Shown here: piece after piece, positions 16,939 through 25,046 of the stretch
Layout: every line of letters starts with the position of its first letter
Position numbering within the stretch: the stretch's first letter is position 1
NCBI RefSeq assembly: GCF_947497005.1
Contig: NZ_CANMFF010000015.1
Location: 54,142 to 118,141 of the forward strand
Source: an uncultured Ruegeria sp.
GTDB lineage: Bacteria > Pseudomonadota > Alphaproteobacteria > Rhodobacterales > Rhodobacteraceae
Length of the DNA stretch: 64,000 nucleotides
Direction: 5' to 3'
Translations under genes and position numbers: made by a program
The notes under the pieces: generated by a model
The model's input: only the letters and a program-made list of their open reading frames with translations
Databases searched by the model: none
What the model was told of the DNA's origin: nothing

Positions 16939-17625
16939 ATGGCTCAACTCAAGAAAATCCTGTTGGTAGACGATGACGAGGATCTGCGCGAGGCGCTCAG
17001 CGAGCAACTTGTAATGACCGAAGACTTCGACGTTTTTGAAGCGTCAGATGGTCAGTCCGCAATGGAGCGCGCGCGCGAGGCGATTTATGATCTGGTCATT
17101 CTGGACGTGGGCCTGCCAGATACAGACGGGCGCGAGTTGTGCCGCCTGATGCGCAAACAAGGCGTCAAAAGCCCGATCCTGATGCTGACCGGTCATGACA
17201 GCGACGCTGACACAATTCTGGGCCTGGATGCCGGTGCGAATGATTACGTCTCCAAACCTTTTAAGTTTCCGGTGTTGCTGGCTCGTATCCGTGCACAGTT
17301 GCGCCAGCACGAACAGTCCGAAGATGCTGTTTTTGTTCTTGGTCCCTATACGTTCAAACCGGCGATGAAGATGCTGATCACGGAAGAAGATCGTAAAATC
17401 CGATTGACCGAGAAGGAAACCAACATTCTCAAGTTCCTGTATCGCTCGACCGACGGAGTTGTAGCACGAGATGTGCTGCTGCATGAGGTTTGGGGATATA
17501 ATGCAGGTGTCACCACGCATACGCTGGAAACTCACATCTACCGCCTGCGTCAGAAGATTGAGCCTGATCCGTCAAATGCACGCCTTTTGGTCACAGAATC
17601 TGGTGGATATAGGCTGGTGTCTTAA
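16939..17625 (+). CDS. OmpR/PhoB-type response regulator, orphan
   Basis: The 228-aa protein has a receiver domain (acidic pocket Asp11-Asp13, phospho-acceptor Asp56 in VILDVGLPD, Thr84, Lys106) and a winged-helix DNA-binding domain (RLTEKETNILKFLYR near 155, THTLETHIYRLRQKI near 193). The start at 16939 is preceded by GGAGG at 8 bp; an upstream ATG at 16909 lacks one. No histidine kinase gene is adjacent, so its partner is elsewhere. A structured non-coding stretch and terminator follow. Confidence 0.92.
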   Translation: MAQLKKILLVDDDEDLREALSEQLVMTEDFDVFEASDGQSAMERAREAIYDLVILDVGLPDTDGRELCRLMRKQGVKSPILMLTGHDSDADTILGLDAGANDYVSKPFKFPVLLARIRAQLRQHEQSEDAVFVLGPYTFKPAMKMLITEEDRKIRLTEKETNILKFLYRSTDGVVARDVLLHEVWGYNAGVTTHTLETHIYRLRQKIEPDPSNARLLVTESGGYRLVS

Positions 17626-17636
17626 CTGGGTGTGGA

Positions 17637-17650
17637 TTGACTTGGATCAA
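17637..17650. promoter_or_regulatory. FNR/FnrL-like box downstream of the response-regulator gene
   Basis: TTGAC-TTGG-ATCAA matches the FNR consensus TTGAT-N4-ATCAA at 9 of 10 half-site positions. It lies just past the response-regulator stop, and about 40 bp before the start of a hairpin-rich stretch ending in a terminator. That is the right distance for class II activation of a short transcript. Chance occurrence cannot be excluded. Confidence 0.35.
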
Positions 17651-17679
17651 AGTGATACCCTGTACTCATAATTAGGTTA

Positions 17680-17757
17680 CTCCCAACCCGCGCATGTCCG
17701 GGTTATGACATGCACCTCCCTGTTGGACTGCCGGGCCGAATGGCCCGGCCTTTTTTG
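17680..17757 (+). ncRNA. Candidate small RNA or structured 3' UTR
   Basis: Between the response-regulator stop and its terminator, AACCCG (17685-17690) pairs with CGGGTT (17699-17704). CATGTC inside that loop (17693-17698) pairs with GACATG (17707-17712). These interleaved perfect 6-bp stems form either a pseudoknot or two alternative structures. A short single-stranded segment with CCTCC (17715-17719), complementary to Shine-Dalgarno sequences, and then a terminator follow. I see no open frame. An independent promoter is not certain, so it could be a 3'-UTR element. Confidence 0.4.
17730..17756 (+). terminator. Rho-independent terminator
   Basis: A perfect 8-bp stem GCCGGGCC / GGCCCGGC with a GAAT loop is followed by CTTTTTT. 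It is about 105 bp beyond the response-regulator stop and ends the candidate small RNA. Confidence 0.9.
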
Positions 17758-17905
17758 TGGTGTTGAGTTGAGAACGTCCGGTTCGAGCCCAGAGTGACGG
17801 GCTCAAACCACTTCAATTCTATTTGCAAACAGAGCCGTCAGTCTTTCGCGCCCAAACGATTTCGGCGTTGTTTCTCGAATAAATCTGGATGGTCAAACTC
17901 AAACC

Positions 17906-18301
17906 CTACTCGGATTCGATGACCGATTGCACGCCATAAGCTTCCAATTGGCTGCCGGGAACAAGCACAAAAGTTTCAGTTTGAGGATCACCCCACATAA
18001 GCCGTAGGCCCCAAACAGTTTCGACAAAGGTACGCAGATTTCCGTCCAAGTACTTGTCGACGGTTGTAAGCTTCTGGTCGCAAAAATAAAATGTTACCCC
18101 TTGCTCATCAATTGACCACGCATTTGAACTGAACGAAGTTTGTTTCAATTCCCAATTTCGTGATTGAGCAATCGCCTCTACGTCACTGAAGGTTGCTCCA
18201 AATGAAATTCCGTCAGGCAAATCAAAGGCCGATGCGAATGTAGGAGAAATGCTACCGCAAGCAACTGAGGTGCAGAAAAGGACAACCCTAGAAAAAGACA
18301 T
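17906..18301 (-). CDS. Small secreted protein of unknown function
   Basis: The 131-residue protein has an N-terminal signal peptide (MSFSRVVLFCTSVACGS, cleavage likely near ASA-FDLPDG). The mature 105 residues hold one Cys (FYFCDQ) and no family motif I recognise. The base composition is more AT-rich than its neighbours and the gene stands alone between divergent or convergent housekeeping genes, possibly a recent acquisition. An 18-bp-spaced inverted repeat GAGCCC/GGGCTC (17785-17804) lies beyond its stop. Confidence 0.65.
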   Translation of the reverse strand: MSFSRVVLFCTSVACGSISPTFASAFDLPDGISFGATFSDVEAIAQSRNWELKQTSFSSNAWSIDEQGVTFYFCDQKLTTVDKYLDGNLRTFVETVWGLRLMWGDPQTETFVLVPGSQLEAYGVQSVIESE

Positions 18302-18351
18302 CGTTTCACATCGTAAGAAGTGGCGTCAGGAGGAGTAGGGGAGTGCACGAG

Positions 18352-18402
18352 GGTCAATGTCTGCTTAGTCCGCAAAGCGGTCATTCATTGACCTAGCTTT
18401 TT
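18352..18402 (+). terminator. Terminator-like hairpin in plus orientation with no plus-strand gene before it
   Basis: GGTCAATG (18352-18359) pairs perfectly with CATTGACC (18386-18393). An inner CCGC-AAA-GCGG hairpin sits in the loop, and CTTTTTT follows at about 18396. The nearest upstream coding sequence is on the minus strand, so this would end an uncharacterised short plus-strand transcript, or act on the xthA leader. Confidence 0.5.
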
Positions 18403-18472
18403 TGACCTTTTCCCATGGCACCCCATCCCACACCACGCTAACCTCCGCCCAACCGCGACAGAGGAATCTTCC

Positions 18473-19261
18473 ATGCCCTTCACCCTAGCCACCTGGAACA
18501 TCAACTCGGTTCGCCTTCGGGAACCTATTGTGCTGAAATTGCTGCAGGAAGAAGCGCCGGATATTCTGTGTCTGCAGGAATGCAAATCGCCAGTGGAAAA
18601 GATTCCAACCGAGGGGTTTGCCGAACTGGGCTACACCCACATGGTTGCACGGGGGCAAAAGGGCTACAACGGCGTTGCCATCCTGTCGCGTCTGCCGATG
18701 GAAGAAGTCGGTGACAAGGATTTCGCGAATCTGGGCCATGCGCGTCACATTGCCGGGCGGTTGGAAAATGGTGTCACGATTCACAACTTCTATGTTCCGG
18801 CGGGCGGCGATGTGCCAGACCGCGAAGTGAATGAAAAATTTGGCCAGAAGTTGGATTACCTCACCGACATGCGCGATTGGTTCCATGCGGAAAAGCCGGA
18901 AAAATCCATTCTCGTTGGCGATCTCAACATCGCCCCGCGCGAGGTTGATGTCTGGTCGCACAAACAACTGCTCAAGGTCGTTTCGCACACTCCAATCGAA
19001 GTTGAGCATCTGGCCGAGACGCAGGATGCAGGCGGCTGGGTCGATATCACCCGGCAGGATATTCCTGAAGGGCAGCTTTATAGCTGGTGGTCGTACCGGG
19101 CGCGTGATTGGGATGCGGCAGACAAGGGGCGGCGGCTGGATCATGTCTGGGCCACACCCGACATCTCGAACGCGGGGCATTCCAGCCGTGTCCTGCGGGA
19201 TGCGCGCGGGTGGGAAAAGCCCAGCGATCACGCCCCGGTCTTTGCGACCTTCGACGTCTGA
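18473..19261 (+). CDS. xthA: Exodeoxyribonuclease III (AP endonuclease)
   Basis: The 262-aa protein matches XthA/ExoIII: TWNINSVRLR near residue 7, catalytic Glu in LCLQECK near 36, GDLNIAP with Asp/Asn near 147-153, and the terminal SDHAPVFATF His-Asp pair. It acts on abasic sites in base-excision repair. The ATG at 18473 follows AGAGGAATCTTCC. It precedes the thioredoxin-TPR gene on the same strand by 75 bp. Confidence 0.95.
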   Translation: MPFTLATWNINSVRLREPIVLKLLQEEAPDILCLQECKSPVEKIPTEGFAELGYTHMVARGQKGYNGVAILSRLPMEEVGDKDFANLGHARHIAGRLENGVTIHNFYVPAGGDVPDREVNEKFGQKLDYLTDMRDWFHAEKPEKSILVGDLNIAPREVDVWSHKQLLKVVSHTPIEVEHLAETQDAGGWVDITRQDIPEGQLYSWWSYRARDWDAADKGRRLDHVWATPDISNAGHSSRVLRDARGWEKPSDHAPVFATFDV

Positions 19262-19336
19262 ACTGAAACTCTGCCCTTGGTTTCTGCTGCAAGCAATTGC
19301 ATATAGGGCGCGAGTTCGAACGAAAGAGTGATTGCC

Positions 19337-20251
19337 ATGGACCTTCTGAACGGCGCAGATGCCCCAGCCACCGATCTGATCAAGGACGGAACCGAGGCCA
19401 CTTTCATGGCCGATGTGGTCGAGGCTTCGCAGGAAATGCCCGTGATCGTCGATTTCTGGGCGCCTTGGTGCGGTCCGTGCAAGACACTTGGTCCAATGCT
19501 GGAAGAGGCCGTCACCGCCGCCAAAGGCGCGGTGAAGATGGTCAAGATCAACGTGGATGAGGCGCAAATGATCGCCTCGCAAATGCGCATCCAGTCGATC
19601 CCGACCGTCTATGCCTTTTTCAAGGGCCAGCCTGTGGACGGTTTTCAGGGTGCCCAGCAAGGGTCCGAGATCAAGGCCTTTGTGGATCGTGTGATCGAGG
19701 CTGCGGGCGGTGAAAGCCCGGGCGGTCAGTTGGAAGATGCCGTGCAGGCGGCCGAGGAAATGTTGACAGAAGGCGCGGCCGCAGATGCGGCACAGACCTT
19801 TGCCGCGATATTGGGTGAAGACCCAAACCACGCGGCCGCCTATGGCGGGCTGGTGCGTGCGCATATCGTCACCGGCGATCTGGAACAGGCCGAGGCGATC
19901 CTGAACGGTGCTCCGGCCGAAATTTCGACTTCGGCTGAGCTGGAGGCTGCGCACGCGCAGTTGGAGCTGGCCAGGCAGGCAGCAGATGCCGGCCCCGTGG
20001 CCGAACTGACGGCGGCTGTCGAGGCTGATCCCGGCAACCATCAGGCCCGGTTCGATCTGGCACAGGCACTGCACGCAAACGGCGATGTGGAAGAAGCAGT
20101 GGAGCAGTTGCTGGAGCTGTTCCGCCGCGATCGTGAGTGGAATGAGGGCGCAGCCAAGACCCAGCTTTTCACCATCTTTGATGCGCTCAAGCCCAATGAT
20201 TCGATCGTTCTGAACGGGCGTCGCAAACTCAGTTCAATGATATTTGCCTAA
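19337..20251 (+). CDS. Thioredoxin-fold TPR co-chaperone (CnoX/YbbN-like)
   Basis: The 304-aa protein has an N-terminal thioredoxin domain with an intact WCGPCK active site (Cys45, Cys48) and a C-terminal helical TPR region of two to three repeats (residues about 135-290). This architecture is YbbN/CnoX, a holdase that hands substrates to GroEL. E. coli YbbN has a degenerate active site, whereas here both cysteines are kept, as in many alphaproteobacterial members. I chose the ATG at 19337 over a GTG nine bases earlier. Confidence 0.88.
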   Translation: MDLLNGADAPATDLIKDGTEATFMADVVEASQEMPVIVDFWAPWCGPCKTLGPMLEEAVTAAKGAVKMVKINVDEAQMIASQMRIQSIPTVYAFFKGQPVDGFQGAQQGSEIKAFVDRVIEAAGGESPGGQLEDAVQAAEEMLTEGAAADAAQTFAAILGEDPNHAAAYGGLVRAHIVTGDLEQAEAILNGAPAEISTSAELEAAHAQLELARQAADAGPVAELTAAVEADPGNHQARFDLAQALHANGDVEEAVEQLLELFRRDREWNEGAAKTQLFTIFDALKPNDSIVLNGRRKLSSMIFA

Positions 20252-20278
20252 TCTCTGATCAGAGCTAGAATTGGGTAC

Positions 20279-20920
20279 ATGATGCATCCCGCCGACCTGC
20301 CGGATACGGTATCCGTATTTCCATTGCCCGGAGCGCTATTGCTGCCCCGCTCGCGCTTGCCGCTGCACATCTTCGAGCCGCGCTATTTGCAGATGCTGGA
20401 TGATGTGCTGAAGACCAAGGAACGGCTGATTGCGATGGTTCAGCCAAATCCGTCGCTCAGCGATGAGGACAAGCTGCACCGCATCGGTTGTGCAGGGCGG
20501 CTCACGCAGTTCTCCGAAACGGAGGATGGCCGGTATTTGATCACGCTGACCGGCGTGTCCCGGTTCAGGGTCCTGTCAGAGCTGGACGCTTTCACGCCAT
20601 ACCGGCGCTGCGCCGTCTCGTGGGACGGGTTCGACCGTGATCTGGGCAAGGCCGAGAAAGACAACGGGTTCAACCGCACGAACTTTCTGACCTTGCTGGA
20701 ACGTTTCTTTTCGTCCCGTCAATTGTCCACGGATTGGGATTCGCTCAAAGACGCCGAGGATGAGCTTTTGGTGAATTCCCTGTCGATGCTTCTGGATTTC
20801 GATCCCGAGGAAAAACAGGCCCTGCTAGAGGCCCCCTGCCTGCGCACCCGGCGCGAGACGTTGGTGACGCTGATTGAATTCGCCATGCGCGGCGGATCAA
20901 GTGAGGAAAAACTGCAATGA
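20279..20920 (+). CDS. Lon N-terminal (LON substrate-binding) domain protein
   Basis: A 213-aa protein made of a stand-alone LON substrate-binding domain: VFPLPGALLLPRSRLPLHIFEPRYL at residues about 14-39, IGCAGRLTQF near 63, and a helical C-terminal half. There is no ATPase or protease domain. Stand-alone Lon-N proteins are common in alphaproteobacteria and their role is not established. The stop overlaps the start of the Trm112-like gene by 4 bp. Confidence 0.88.
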   Translation: MMHPADLPDTVSVFPLPGALLLPRSRLPLHIFEPRYLQMLDDVLKTKERLIAMVQPNPSLSDEDKLHRIGCAGRLTQFSETEDGRYLITLTGVSRFRVLSELDAFTPYRRCAVSWDGFDRDLGKAEKDNGFNRTNFLTLLERFFSSRQLSTDWDSLKDAEDELLVNSLSMLLDFDPEEKQALLEAPCLRTRRETLVTLIEFAMRGGSSEEKLQ

Positions 20921-21102
20921 CCGACCCTGAGCACGCCTTTGATCGTCACATGCTTGAGGCACTGATCTGCCCGCAGTCGCATACGACCCTGCATTATGAC
21001 GCGGAAAAGCAAGAGCTTGTATCCAAAGCCGCCGGTCTGGCCTTTCCCATCCGTAACGGCATCCCGGTTATGTTGATCGACGAGGCGCGGGAACTCGACT
21101 AA
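20917..21102 (+). CDS. Trm112-family small protein
   Basis: The 61-residue protein has the bacterial Trm112/YcaR pattern: LEALICPQSHTTLHYD in the first half and AFPIRNGIPVMLIDEARELD at the end. In eukaryotes and archaea Trm112 stabilises methyltransferases; the bacterial partner is not settled. It overlaps the Lon-N gene (ATGA) and converges with the UbiH-type gene, whose stop overlaps by 4 bp. Confidence 0.88.
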   Translation: MTDPEHAFDRHMLEALICPQSHTTLHYDAEKQELVSKAAGLAFPIRNGIPVMLIDEARELD

Positions 21103-22325
21103 ATCGGTCGCCCTTGTAGCAGTTTGGGCAAATCTCCGGTCAACCCGGCCGCTTCTCGCACAAAACCGCGCCGTAGACCGGGCATAGAGCCGACAAGTCC
21201 CATGCCAATGTCCCGCCCAAGACGCAGCAACGGGTTGTCGTTGGAAAACAGTTTGTTGAAGACATCCGTTGCCATTGCCAGCGAGGCGGTGTCAAAGCGC
21301 CGCCATTCCTGATAGCGCTCCAGCACCATAAGCGAGCCGCTATCCTCGCCACGCCGTCCAGCCAAAGTCAGAACCTCAGCCAGAGCGCCGACATCGCGCA
21401 GGCCAGCATTCAGGCCCTGACCAGCGATAGGGTGCATTCCGTGGGCGGCATCGCCGACCAGTGCCATGCGGTCGCTGATGAAGGAATTGGCAATGGTCAG
21501 GTTCAGCGGGTAAGTGAAACGGTCGCCAGCCAGACGGATGTCACCAAGGAAATCGCCGAATCGCGGACGCAGCACTTGCAGATAGCCTTCCTCGGGCAGG
21601 GCGTTGATTTTCTGCGCCGCCTCGGTGCGTTCGCTCCAAACGATAGAACTGCGATAAACGGTCAGAGGCAGAATCGCCAGCGGCCCGGGTGGCATGAAGA
21701 ATTGGTGTGCAATGCCGTGATGCGGCAACTCGTGTTCGATGGCGCAGACCAGCGCGGTTTGACCATAATCCCAGCCGGTGCGTTTGATGCCTGATCGTGA
21801 TGCCGTGCCGCTGCGGCGGCCGTCACACCCGACCAGAACGCTGCCATCCAAAGTCGCGTTGTCGTCCAACGTCACGGTCACTTTGTTGGTGTCGACCCGC
21901 TGCGATACGACGGTCTTACCGCTCAGTTGGGTGATGCTGGGCTCCTCGGCCATCGCATCCAGAAAAGCCCTTCGCAGATGGCGATCCTCGACCATATAGC
22001 CCATAGGGCCCTCTTCGATCTCGGCATGGTCGAAATGCATAAAAAACGGTGATGGCCCCGCGCCCGCATGGCCGTCGGTAACCTTGATTTCCAGCATTGG
22101 CTGGGCATGCTCTGCAACCCGGTCCCAGACGCCAATAGCATCCAGCAACCGTTGTGAGGCCAAAGCCAATGCATAGGCACGTCCGTCGAACGCCGCGTTC
22201 TTGCGTACCTTTTCGGCCAGCGCATCAATCACTGTGACCGAGTGACCGGTTTGTGCCAGTGCCAGCGCCAAAGCAGGGCCGTTCAGCCCACCACCTACGA
22301 TCAGAATGTCAGATGCCTGTGTCAT
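21099..22325 (-). CDS. UbiH/UbiF-family FAD-dependent hydroxylase (ubiquinone biosynthesis)
   Basis: From the ATG at 22325 the protein has 408 residues with the class A flavin monooxygenase motifs: ILIVGGGLNGPALALAL at residues 6-22, GCDGRRSGTASRSGI near 162, and ALVGDAAHGMHPIAGQGLN near 285. It hydroxylates the ubiquinone ring at the membrane; which carbon is not clear. Starts at 22466 or 22361 would lengthen it but run into the divergent amidase leader, and the glycine-rich motif fits best near the N-terminus. Confidence 0.85.
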   Translation of the reverse strand: MTQASDILIVGGGLNGPALALALAQTGHSVTVIDALAEKVRKNAAFDGRAYALALASQRLLDAIGVWDRVAEHAQPMLEIKVTDGHAGAGPSPFFMHFDHAEIEEGPMGYMVEDRHLRRAFLDAMAEEPSITQLSGKTVVSQRVDTNKVTVTLDDNATLDGSVLVGCDGRRSGTASRSGIKRTGWDYGQTALVCAIEHELPHHGIAHQFFMPPGPLAILPLTVYRSSIVWSERTEAAQKINALPEEGYLQVLRPRFGDFLGDIRLAGDRFTYPLNLTIANSFISDRMALVGDAAHGMHPIAGQGLNAGLRDVGALAEVLTLAGRRGEDSGSLMVLERYQEWRRFDTASLAMATDVFNKLFSNDNPLLRLGRDIGMGLVGSMPGLRRGFVREAAGLTGDLPKLLQGRPI

Positions 22326-22389
22326 GCCCTGCAATATGCGCGCCCTTTCGGGATTGTCCATGTGCAGTCCTGTCGCTACCGTCCCCTTA

Positions 22390-22406
22390 AGCCGAAAAGC
22401 AGGAGG
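22390..22406 (+). repeat. 17-bp leader sequence shared with the thiolase gene
   Basis: AGCCGAAAAGCAGGAGG occurs here, 7 bp before the amidase ATG, and again at 33270-33286, 9 bp before the thiolase ATG. The AGGAGG is the ribosome site; the preceding eleven bases are also identical. It may be coincidence. Confidence 0.35.
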
Positions 22407-22413
22407 GGGCAGG

Positions 22414-23742
22414 ATGCAGGATTGGTTGACCATGACCGCGTGTGATTTGGGCCGTGGCATTGGCATGGGTCAGATTGATCCGGTCGAATTGACGGAAACC
22501 TACCTGTCTGCCATTGACGCTCACCCACATCGCGACCGTATCTATGCCCGTGTCACCCATGACCGGGCACGGGCCGAGGCCGAAGGCGCGCAACGGCGCG
22601 CGAAGCTGGGATTGCGGCGATCGTTGCTGGACGGAGTGCCAATAAGTTGGAAAGACCTGTTCGACACCGCTGGAACCGTGACCGAGGCGGGTTCGGCACT
22701 GCTGAAGGATCGTGTGCCGGATGCGGATGCGCTGGTGCTACGCAACGCGACTCAGATGGGCACCGTCTGTCTGGGCAAGACACATATGAGCGAGCTTGCC
22801 TTTTCCGGCCTCGGGCTGAACCCGATCACTGAAACGCCGCCTTGCGTTCATGACGAGGCGGCCGTTCCTGGCGGATCGTCTTCGGGGGCCGGAGCTTCGG
22901 TTGCATGGGGGCTCGCCGCTTGCGGAATCGGATCTGACACGGGTGGATCGGTGCGTATCCCAGCAGCGTGGAACGATCTGGTGGGGCTGAAAACCACCTC
23001 TGGGCGGCTAAGCCTTGAAGGCGTGGTGCCGCTTTGCCTGAGGTTCGACACGGTCGGGCCTCTGGCACGCTCGGTCGAGGACGCCACGCATATGCTAGCA
23101 TTGCTGGAAGGCGGAACGCCTGCGGATCTGCGAGGCGCTTCGCTGAAAGGTCGTCGCTTTGCCGATTTACAGAACATCGCCAAAGACGACCTGCGGGACG
23201 CTCCGCGCAAGGCGTATGACGAGGCCCTCAGTAAACTTGCGGATGCGGGGGCCGAGATTGTGCCGTTAGAGGTGCCCGAACTGAATGAGGCCATGACCCT
23301 GACCAGCGTCGTGTATACGACCGAGGCCTATGGGCTGTGGCGCGATGTGATCGAAGCCAATCCTGACGCGATGTATCCCGAGATTCTCGAGCGCTTCCGC
23401 ATTGGCATGGGCTATTCTGGTCCCGACTATGTGGCGGCCTGGGCCAAGCTTAAAGCCTGTCGCAGCGCGTGGGACGCTGCAACTGCTGGGTTCGATGCGG
23501 TTCTGGCGCCTACAGCTCCGATTTTGCCACCGAATCTGGACCGCTTGATGAGTGATCACGACTATTACGTGACCGAGAATCTGCTGGCCCTGCGCAATAC
23601 GCGGATTGGTAATCTGATGGGGCTTGCGGCGCTGAGTCTGCCCACCGGAACCCCCAGTTGCGGGTTGATGATGCTGGGTTATCCCGGCTCGGAAGAGGCG
23701 CTATTGCGGTTGGGTTCGGCAGTGGAATCGGTGCTGGCCTGA
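22414..23742 (+). CDS. Amidase-signature family hydrolase
   Basis: The 442-aa protein carries the Ser-cisSer-Lys triad of the amidase signature: Lys80 in SWKDLFDTAG, Ser155 in VPGGSSSGAG, and the nucleophile Ser179 in GSDTGGSVR, with the standard 24-residue spacing. The family hydrolyses amides or allophanate-like substrates. It is not next to gatB/gatC, so GatA is unlikely. The start at 22414 has AGGAGGGGG upstream. It lacks operon partners; dapC follows after 108 bp. Confidence 0.9.
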   Translation: MQDWLTMTACDLGRGIGMGQIDPVELTETYLSAIDAHPHRDRIYARVTHDRARAEAEGAQRRAKLGLRRSLLDGVPISWKDLFDTAGTVTEAGSALLKDRVPDADALVLRNATQMGTVCLGKTHMSELAFSGLGLNPITETPPCVHDEAAVPGGSSSGAGASVAWGLAACGIGSDTGGSVRIPAAWNDLVGLKTTSGRLSLEGVVPLCLRFDTVGPLARSVEDATHMLALLEGGTPADLRGASLKGRRFADLQNIAKDDLRDAPRKAYDEALSKLADAGAEIVPLEVPELNEAMTLTSVVYTTEAYGLWRDVIEANPDAMYPEILERFRIGMGYSGPDYVAAWAKLKACRSAWDAATAGFDAVLAPTAPILPPNLDRLMSDHDYYVTENLLALRNTRIGNLMGLAALSLPTGTPSCGLMMLGYPGSEEALLRLGSAVESVLA

Positions 23743-23765
23743 ATGCCACAATCCCCTGATTCGGA

Positions 23766-23789
23766 ACCTCTTTGTCTGGACGAAGAGGT
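23766..23789 (+). promoter_or_regulatory. Hairpin in the amidase-dapC gap
   Basis: ACCTCTT (23766-23772) pairs with AAGAGGT (23783-23789) around a 10-nt loop. No U-run follows directly, so it is a weak terminator or an element of the dapC leader. Confidence 0.35.
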
Positions 23790-23850
23790 GCTCGGGCTGT
23801 AATCTGCTAAAAAAACGGGGCGCCAATGACCCCGATATTGAGGCAGTATT

Positions 23851-25032
23851 ATGGATTTCCCCGAGCGGTTTTCGAACCTACCGGCTTATGCATTCCCGCG
23901 TCTGCGCGCTCTGTTGGATCACCATCAGCCCGGCGGTGACGTCGTTCACATGACCATTGGTGCACCGACACATGAATTTCCGGCTTGGGTGACGGATGTC
24001 ATCATGGAAAACGCCGCTGGGTTTCAGGGGTATCCGCCTAACGAAGGCTCAGACGAACTGCGCGGCGCGATCACGGATTGGATTCAGCGACGTTACGGGG
24101 TCGAAATGGACCCCGTTGCCAACGTGATGGCGCTGAACGGTACGCGTGAAGGCCTGTATAACGCTGCCATGGCACTGTGTCCGGAACAGAAGAATGGCCA
24201 GCAACCGATTATCCTGTGTCCGAATCCGTTTTATCAGGTCTACATGGTTGCCTCGCTTTCAGTGGGTGCGCAGCCCTATTTTGTACCCGCCATCGCCGCA
24301 ACAAACCATCTGCCAGACTACGCAGGCTTGCCTGCGGAGGTGCTGAACCGCACCGCCGTTGCCTATATCTGTTCGCCTGCCAACCCGCAGGGGGCCGTGG
24401 CCTCACGCGATTACTGGGCCGAGCTGATCCGTCTGGCCGAGGTATATGATTTCCGAATTTTTGCAGATGAGTGTTATTCCGAGATTTACCGGGACGAGGC
24501 CCCCACGGGTATTTTGACCGTTGCTCAAGAACTGGGTGCTGATCCTGAGCGGATCACGCTGTTCAACTCGCTTTCCAAACGCTCGAACCTGGCCGGGTTG
24601 CGTTCTGGGCTCATTGCGGGTGGGCCTGAGACGATCAAACAAGTCAAGCAATTGCGCACCTATGCCGGGTCGCCTCTGCCGCTGCCCTTGCAAGCTGCCG
24701 CAGCAATGGTCTGGGCAGATGAGGAACATGTTCAGGAAAACCGTGCGCTGTATCAGGAAAAATACGCTATCGCGGATCAGGTATTCGCGGGCGTTCAGGG
24801 ATACATGTCGCCAGAGGCGGGGTTCTTTTTGTGGCTGCCTGTCGAGAATGGCGAAAACACCGCATTGAAGGTCTGGAAGGACACCGGGGTTCGGGTCCTG
24901 CCGGGCGCATATCTTTCACAAGGTGATCCGGGGAATAACCCGGGCAAAAGCTTTATCCGGGTTGCGTTGGTGGCCCCAAAAACAGAGTTGCAGCGTGGTC
25001 TGATCACACTCCGCGACTGCATCTATTCGTGA
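23851..25032 (+). CDS. dapC: Aminotransferase class I/II, N-succinyldiaminopimelate aminotransferase-like
   Basis: The 393-aa fold-type I PLP enzyme has GAPTHEFP near 37, ALNGTREGLYNAAM near 93, YICSPANPQG near 169, and the PLP-Lys segment SLSKRSNLAGLRSG near 244. The pattern is close to DapC, which makes succinyl-diaminopimelate for lysine and peptidoglycan. The dapC-ftsK order is typical of this group, and dapA is at 57.2 kb. Substrate specificity remains inferred. Its stop lies 15 bp before the ftsK ATG. Confidence 0.82.
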   Translation: MDFPERFSNLPAYAFPRLRALLDHHQPGGDVVHMTIGAPTHEFPAWVTDVIMENAAGFQGYPPNEGSDELRGAITDWIQRRYGVEMDPVANVMALNGTREGLYNAAMALCPEQKNGQQPIILCPNPFYQVYMVASLSVGAQPYFVPAIAATNHLPDYAGLPAEVLNRTAVAYICSPANPQGAVASRDYWAELIRLAEVYDFRIFADECYSEIYRDEAPTGILTVAQELGADPERITLFNSLSKRSNLAGLRSGLIAGGPETIKQVKQLRTYAGSPLPLPLQAAAAMVWADEEHVQENRALYQEKYAIADQVFAGVQGYMSPEAGFFLWLPVENGENTALKVWKDTGVRVLPGAYLSQGDPGNNPGKSFIRVALVAPKTELQRGLITLRDCIYS

Positions 25033-25046
25033 GGTACGAGGGCAAA

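Noticed and set aside
17780..17815. GGTTCGAGCCC segment resembling a tRNA T-arm
   Set aside because: No acceptor stem, anticodon arm or CCA-side pairing can be built; it is just a GAGCCC/GGGCTC inverted repeat.
18485..20074. Long minus-strand frame across xthA and the thioredoxin-TPR gene
   Set aside because: It spans two real genes and the intergenic gap on the opposite strand, with a low-complexity Arg/His-rich product; an antisense shadow.
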